Shown here in pieces: positions 6,168-8,941 of a stretch of 8,941 bases of DNA. Every line of letters starts with the position of its first letter. Positions within the stretch are counted from its first letter, which is position 1. The translations under genes were made by a program, and so were the position numbers. This DNA comes from Nitrososphaerota archaeon. Its GTDB lineage: Archaea; Thermoproteota; Nitrososphaeria; Nitrososphaerales; UBA57. The notes under the pieces were generated by a model that did not search any database, was not told the DNA's origin, and saw only the letters and a list, made by a program, of their open reading frames with translations. The stretch covers positions 1 to 8,941 of the forward strand of contig JACZWF010000050.1 in the NCBI GenBank assembly GCA_022572285.1, in the 5' to 3' direction.

Positions 6168-7615
6168 CTTTCCCTAACTACTGTAGAGTACGCCTTGGTG
6201 GTCAGACTCGGTACTCCATCTCCCCGACGACCAACCTGGAGGCCCTTGAGTCTCAGTCTCTGGCCAGGCTGAATGCCTTCAATTAACTTGATGTCTTCTC
6301 GCCATGCAGTCACTCTAATCTCCCCTGTCTCATCACCGACTAGGACTTCAGCACGTTCGACAATTTCTCCATCTTTTGTCGTGACATCCGTTACACTTGT
6401 CGACGATAAGGCGATTACATCTGCAAAGACGGGAAGGGTCTCATCATCAAGCTGATCGATCTTGGAGATCTCGACATCTCCAAGGCTAGGCAATTCAGCA
6501 GCTTCTCGTATCTGTAGTTCATTGTCACAGATCACTTTAAGCTCTTCAATTTGTCTACCAGTAAGTTCGATCATCGATTCCGGCTTCAGAAAAGCTGCGC
6601 GTTCGGCCGCCTTTCCGAGCAAGATTAGATTGAATAATTTGTACTCGGTGCTAATCATTAGGGCCTGGATTGATGCGACACCTGACCTTGCGGTGCGAGG
6701 CAAACCCCAGGTAAGGATCTTTCCCGTGAGCCTAATTTCCTTCCCCCGATCAACATTGATTTTCCTTCCGACCTCAATGACCTTGAAGTTAGTTCCAGAG
6801 TCTCCGTGGAGCTCAACGCCTCCTTGCGGGAGAATTTTGGATTTCACATTCAGAAGTGAGATCTTCGAATTCACTGGAATCTGCATTAGATCCTTCCCCT
6901 TGTAATCCCATATTACAACTCTTGTTTCAGCATTGGTTTTGGGATCGCCGATCTTAAACTGCGTAAGACTTCCAGTAGTTCCGTCGCTTCTGTGAAACTC
7001 TGAGTACTTGGGCTGGCTCCTGACGACGCAGTCGATTACAAGTCCCTTTCTAACCTGAGTCACATCCTTTGGCAGAAGTCGAACATCTGATAATCTTGAG
7101 AGGTTTCCACCTTCCCCCTCATCGAGGGTTTCTATGGTTCCCTTACTACCAACATTTAGAACAGGCGAACCATCCAATCCAGCCTTAACGTACCCTTTCT
7201 TGATCCTTATTGCCATATCAGGCACTAATGAATAAGACTCAACGAGATCAGCCTTTTCATCCCATAGGGTTACTCTAGCGCGTACGTCTCCATCGAAGAG
7301 CCACAGCCGCCGCAGTTTTCCCTTGGAATTGTTTTTCTTGTCATAGACCTTGAGTGGATACATAGAGAGGATTCTGCCGATAACCGTCACATCACTGGCT
7401 CCAACAAAGAGATCTTTCAGCTCCAGTTTCTGAGTATCAGAATAGTCAAGCGTGATCGCAAGATCTGACGCCACTAAGAATAGAGCTCCTTGGTCAGTGA
7501 GATAACCTCCACCAACCTTGCTTTTCTTATCATTTATCAATCCCAAGAGCTCTGGTTCAGTGATATCATTCCTTCGGGCCAGTATGTCATCTAAGAGCTT
7601 CCTAATTTCAGGCAT
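6164..7615 (-). CDS. RPA-type single-stranded DNA-binding protein, four OB folds
   Basis: This 483-residue protein is an archaeal replication protein A, which coats single-stranded DNA in replication, recombination and repair. The N-terminal helical segment (1-55) contains GGGYLTDQGALFLVASDL, typical of archaeal RPAs. Four OB-fold-like regions follow at roughly 71-165, 188-283, 293-375 and 396-480, with the strand pattern GDVRARVTLWD in the first and VLVGDETGEIRVTAWRE (424-440) in the last. Only two cysteines are present (C196, C363), so the zinc finger of some euryarchaeal RPAs is absent. ATG at 7615 is chosen; another ATG at 7620 is out of frame. The gene lies 45 bp after the zinc-ribbon membrane protein on the same strand, either in operon with it or from its own promoter (an AT-rich GATAAAG overlaps that gene's stop). 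It converges on the helicase, with stops overlapping by four bases. Confidence 0.88.
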   Translation of the reverse strand: MPEIRKLLDDILARRNDITEPELLGLINDKKSKVGGGYLTDQGALFLVASDLAITLDYSDTQKLELKDLFVGASDVTVIGRILSMYPLKVYDKKNNSKGKLRRLWLFDGDVRARVTLWDEKADLVESYSLVPDMAIRIKKGYVKAGLDGSPVLNVGSKGTIETLDEGEGGNLSRLSDVRLLPKDVTQVRKGLVIDCVVRSQPKYSEFHRSDGTTGSLTQFKIGDPKTNAETRVVIWDYKGKDLMQIPVNSKISLLNVKSKILPQGGVELHGDSGTNFKVIEVGRKINVDRGKEIRLTGKILTWGLPRTARSGVASIQALMISTEYKLFNLILLGKAAERAAFLKPESMIELTGRQIEELKVICDNELQIREAAELPSLGDVEISKIDQLDDETLPVFADVIALSSTSVTDVTTKDGEIVERAEVLVGDETGEIRVTAWREDIKLIEGIQPGQRLRLKGLQVGRRGDGVPSLTTKAYSTVVRES

Positions 7616-7660
7616 TGCATATCGATATCTTCGTGTCTAGGATTCTTTGGACAGACATCT

Positions 7661-8119
7661 TTATCGCCTGATGAGATATGCGGTTTTTATCGCGGAAGCT
7701 AGAAAGATGAGCCACGCCGGACCAATTATACCCCCTAGCTCTAGACCTATAATGAAAAGCCAACCTGTCCCAATGGCACCCATAGCGGCAGTCCAGAGAG
7801 AGATAGCGATGACTTCTCGTCGTATGTTCCTGCGATTCACCTGATAGGCTACATAGAAGCCAGAAACAACCGGAATAACGTAAAGGAGAAGGTAGATTAT
7901 CAGGCCAGCAGTACCTGCCGAGAACAAAGGAAACACAAATCTATTCAGCAGAGCTGCAAAGAGAAGGTAAGAGGATCCAAGAATATGCAAATAAACGAGT
8001 GATTCATGATTTGAAGATTCATTCCGAGCCCTAATCCTCAATCCACATTTAATACAGAAATCTGCCTCTTCGACATTGTTCGTACCACATCTTTGGCAGG
8101 TTTTCTCGGGAGCAGTCAT
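7661..8119 (-). CDS. Zinc-ribbon membrane protein with four predicted helices
   Basis: This 152-residue protein begins with a compact zinc ribbon, CQRC (C8, C11) and CIKC (C22, C25), the common 'CxxCGxxN...FCxxCG' form. A short basic linker (RIRAR, 28-32) leads into four hydrophobic segments at about 41-58, 66-92, 103-124 and 129-150, so the ribbon likely faces the cytosol. RRNIRRE between helices two and three is a positively charged loop, also suggesting a cytosolic side. I recognise no specific family. Proteins of this layout are frequent in archaea and mostly uncharacterised. It precedes RPA on the same strand and diverges from the DHH gene, with a 69-bp shared upstream region. ATG at 8119 lies about 36 nt from a TATA-like box, giving a leader of about ten bases. 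Confidence 0.75.
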   Translation of the reverse strand: MTAPEKTCQRCGTNNVEEADFCIKCGLRIRARNESSNHESLVYLHILGSSYLLFAALLNRFVFPLFSAGTAGLIIYLLLYVIPVVSGFYVAYQVNRRNIRREVIAISLWTAAMGAIGTGWLFIIGLELGGIIGPAWLIFLASAIKTAYLIRR

Positions 8120-8150
8120 CTGGGGTCAGGGAGCGCAGGCACATATCAAC

Positions 8151-8160
8151 CTAAATAAAG
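8151..8160. promoter_or_regulatory. Possible shared TATA-like element between divergent genes
   Basis: CTAAATAAAG on the plus strand (CTTTATTTAG on the minus) is the only strongly AT-rich block suitably placed between the zinc-ribbon gene (ATG 8119) and the DHH gene (ATG 8189). Its centre is about 33 nt from the DHH start and 36 nt from the other, so it could drive either or both, with leaders of roughly 7-10 nt. Confidence 0.3.
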
Positions 8161-8188
8161 AGAATGAAAATGAATCTGAGAGAGTGAT

Positions 8189-8941
8189 ATGGCGGGAAAG
8201 GCCAGGACGGTATGTGTCGCACATGGGAAGGATGTGGACGGAATCTCGTCAGCCTCGCTTGTAAAGCTAGCAACTGGGGCCGATGTATTCCTTGCCAATT
8301 ACGATGAATTGATCGAAATCCTAAGGAGCCTTGACTCTGAGACAAATCTGTATGTTTGCGACCTAGGAATGAATCAAAGCATAATTGAGGACTTTCTTCT
8401 TGAAACTCGAAGAATAGTAAAAGGAGGTGGGACGGTTACTTACATTGATCACCATCCTCTTGACGTGAAAACCTCGAAGCGAATAAAGGCGGGGGGAGTT
8501 CAACTAGTTCATTCCCGCGAGGAATGTGCCGGAGTCTTAACCTATGAACATTTCAAGAAGGACCTCCCTCGTCGAGCCGCATTCATAGCCTGCTATGCAG
8601 CGGTCACGGACTATCTCGATAATCAGCCCATAGCGAAGCGGCTTATTGGGTCTTCTGACAGGCAGTTGATACTCCTCGAGTCAACCATGCTCGCATACGC
8701 CCTGTCACACGAGAAAAGTAGAGTCTCATTCTCAAATCGGATTGTGAACGCCTTCCAGTCACTCAAATTCCCACATGAGATAGAGGGAGTCCCTAAACTT
8801 GCGACGAGGCAGGCGGCTCGGATGAAAGACATGCTGGATTTGGTGGAGAGAGAGGGGGTGCAGCTAAAGAACTTTGCATATTTCAAGTCCGAAAAAATTA
8901 CGTTAGGACTAGTTGCTAACCTCTTGCTAGGGGCTTTCGCC
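8189..8941 (+). CDS. DHH-family phosphoesterase, 3' end beyond the window
   Basis: The frame is open from ATG 8189 to the last base, giving 251 residues without a stop, so the gene is cut by the right edge. DHH motifs appear in order: AHGKDVDGISSA (11-22; H12, D15 and D17 as metal ligands), CDLG (D58), the namesake DHH in YIDHHP (87-89) and TDYLDN (D141). These are the metal ligands of the DHH superfamily (RecJ, NrnA, GdpP and archaeal relatives), which hydrolyse phosphodiester bonds in single-stranded DNA, short oligonucleotides or cyclic dinucleotides. The C-terminal DHHA1 or other domain that would tell these apart is only beginning at the edge (ITLGLVANLLLG). An in-frame TGA at 8177 leaves ATG 8189 as the first start, with no Shine-Dalgarno sequence. 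It would be cytosolic. Confidence 0.87.
   Translation, partial: MAGKARTVCVAHGKDVDGISSASLVKLATGADVFLANYDELIEILRSLDSETNLYVCDLGMNQSIIEDFLLETRRIVKGGGTVTYIDHHPLDVKTSKRIKAGGVQLVHSREECAGVLTYEHFKKDLPRRAAFIACYAAVTDYLDNQPIAKRLIGSSDRQLILLESTMLAYALSHEKSRVSFSNRIVNAFQSLKFPHEIEGVPKLATRQAARMKDMLDLVEREGVQLKNFAYFKSEKITLGLVANLLLGAFA

Noticed and set aside
6462..6905. 147-codon open frame on the plus strand
   Set aside because: It is antisense to the OB-fold region of RPA; the serine/isoleucine-rich translation looks like a shadow.
8623..8886. 87-codon open frame on the minus strand
   Set aside because: It is opposite the DHH phosphoesterase, which is open to the window edge and carries all the family metal motifs.

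Overview
The window looks like a piece of an archaeal chromosome. The clearest signs are a multi-OB-fold RPA-type single-stranded-DNA-binding protein with the archaeal N-terminal segment, an Lhr-type helicase with a zinc-ribbon C-terminus, a separately encoded LeuC/LeuD-type dehydratase, short TATA-like boxes about 26-36 nt before start codons with almost no leader, and TTG starts. By resemblance recalled from memory, not searched, the RPA and helicase best fit the Nitrososphaeria/Thaumarchaeota-related part of the archaea; that placement is tentative. Genes are tightly packed. I saw no rRNA, tRNA, CRISPR array, insertion sequence or prophage.

Layout. 1-49 (-): possible start of a gene leaving the left edge. 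111-1109 (-): a two-gene unit, a flavin reductase domain protein followed 9 bp later by a SLOG/LOG-like nucleotide-binding protein (TIGR00725 type). 1210-1446 (+): a small YggX-like Fe(II)-trafficking protein carrying four cysteines in two CxxC pairs. 1443-3189 (-): leuC-leuD-type operon for an isopropylmalate/homoaconitate-type dehydratase. 3290-3409 (+): an overlooked 39-residue single-pass membrane microprotein candidate. 3420-6167 (+): a 915-residue Lhr-type DNA/RNA helicase. 6164-7615 (-): a 483-residue RPA with four OB folds. 7661-8119 (-): a zinc-ribbon plus four-helix membrane protein of unknown function. 8189-8941 (+): the first 251 residues of a DHH-family phosphoesterase, cut by the right edge.

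Working together. The helicase, RPA and DHH enzyme all fit DNA/RNA maintenance or turnover, although they are not one operon. LeuC and LeuD form one heterodimeric 4Fe-4S hydro-lyase, most likely in leucine biosynthesis. The flavin reductase and YggX-like protein are divergently transcribed and both could touch redox or iron handling, which is only an inference. Both convergent gene pairs (YggX/leuD and helicase/RPA) end in interlocked stop codons overlapping by exactly four bases, leaving no room for an intergenic terminator.

The window is mostly ordinary housekeeping sequence. The items most worth a second look are the membrane microprotein in front of the helicase, the four-cysteine YggX variant, and the unusual substrate-loop sequences of the LeuCD pair.
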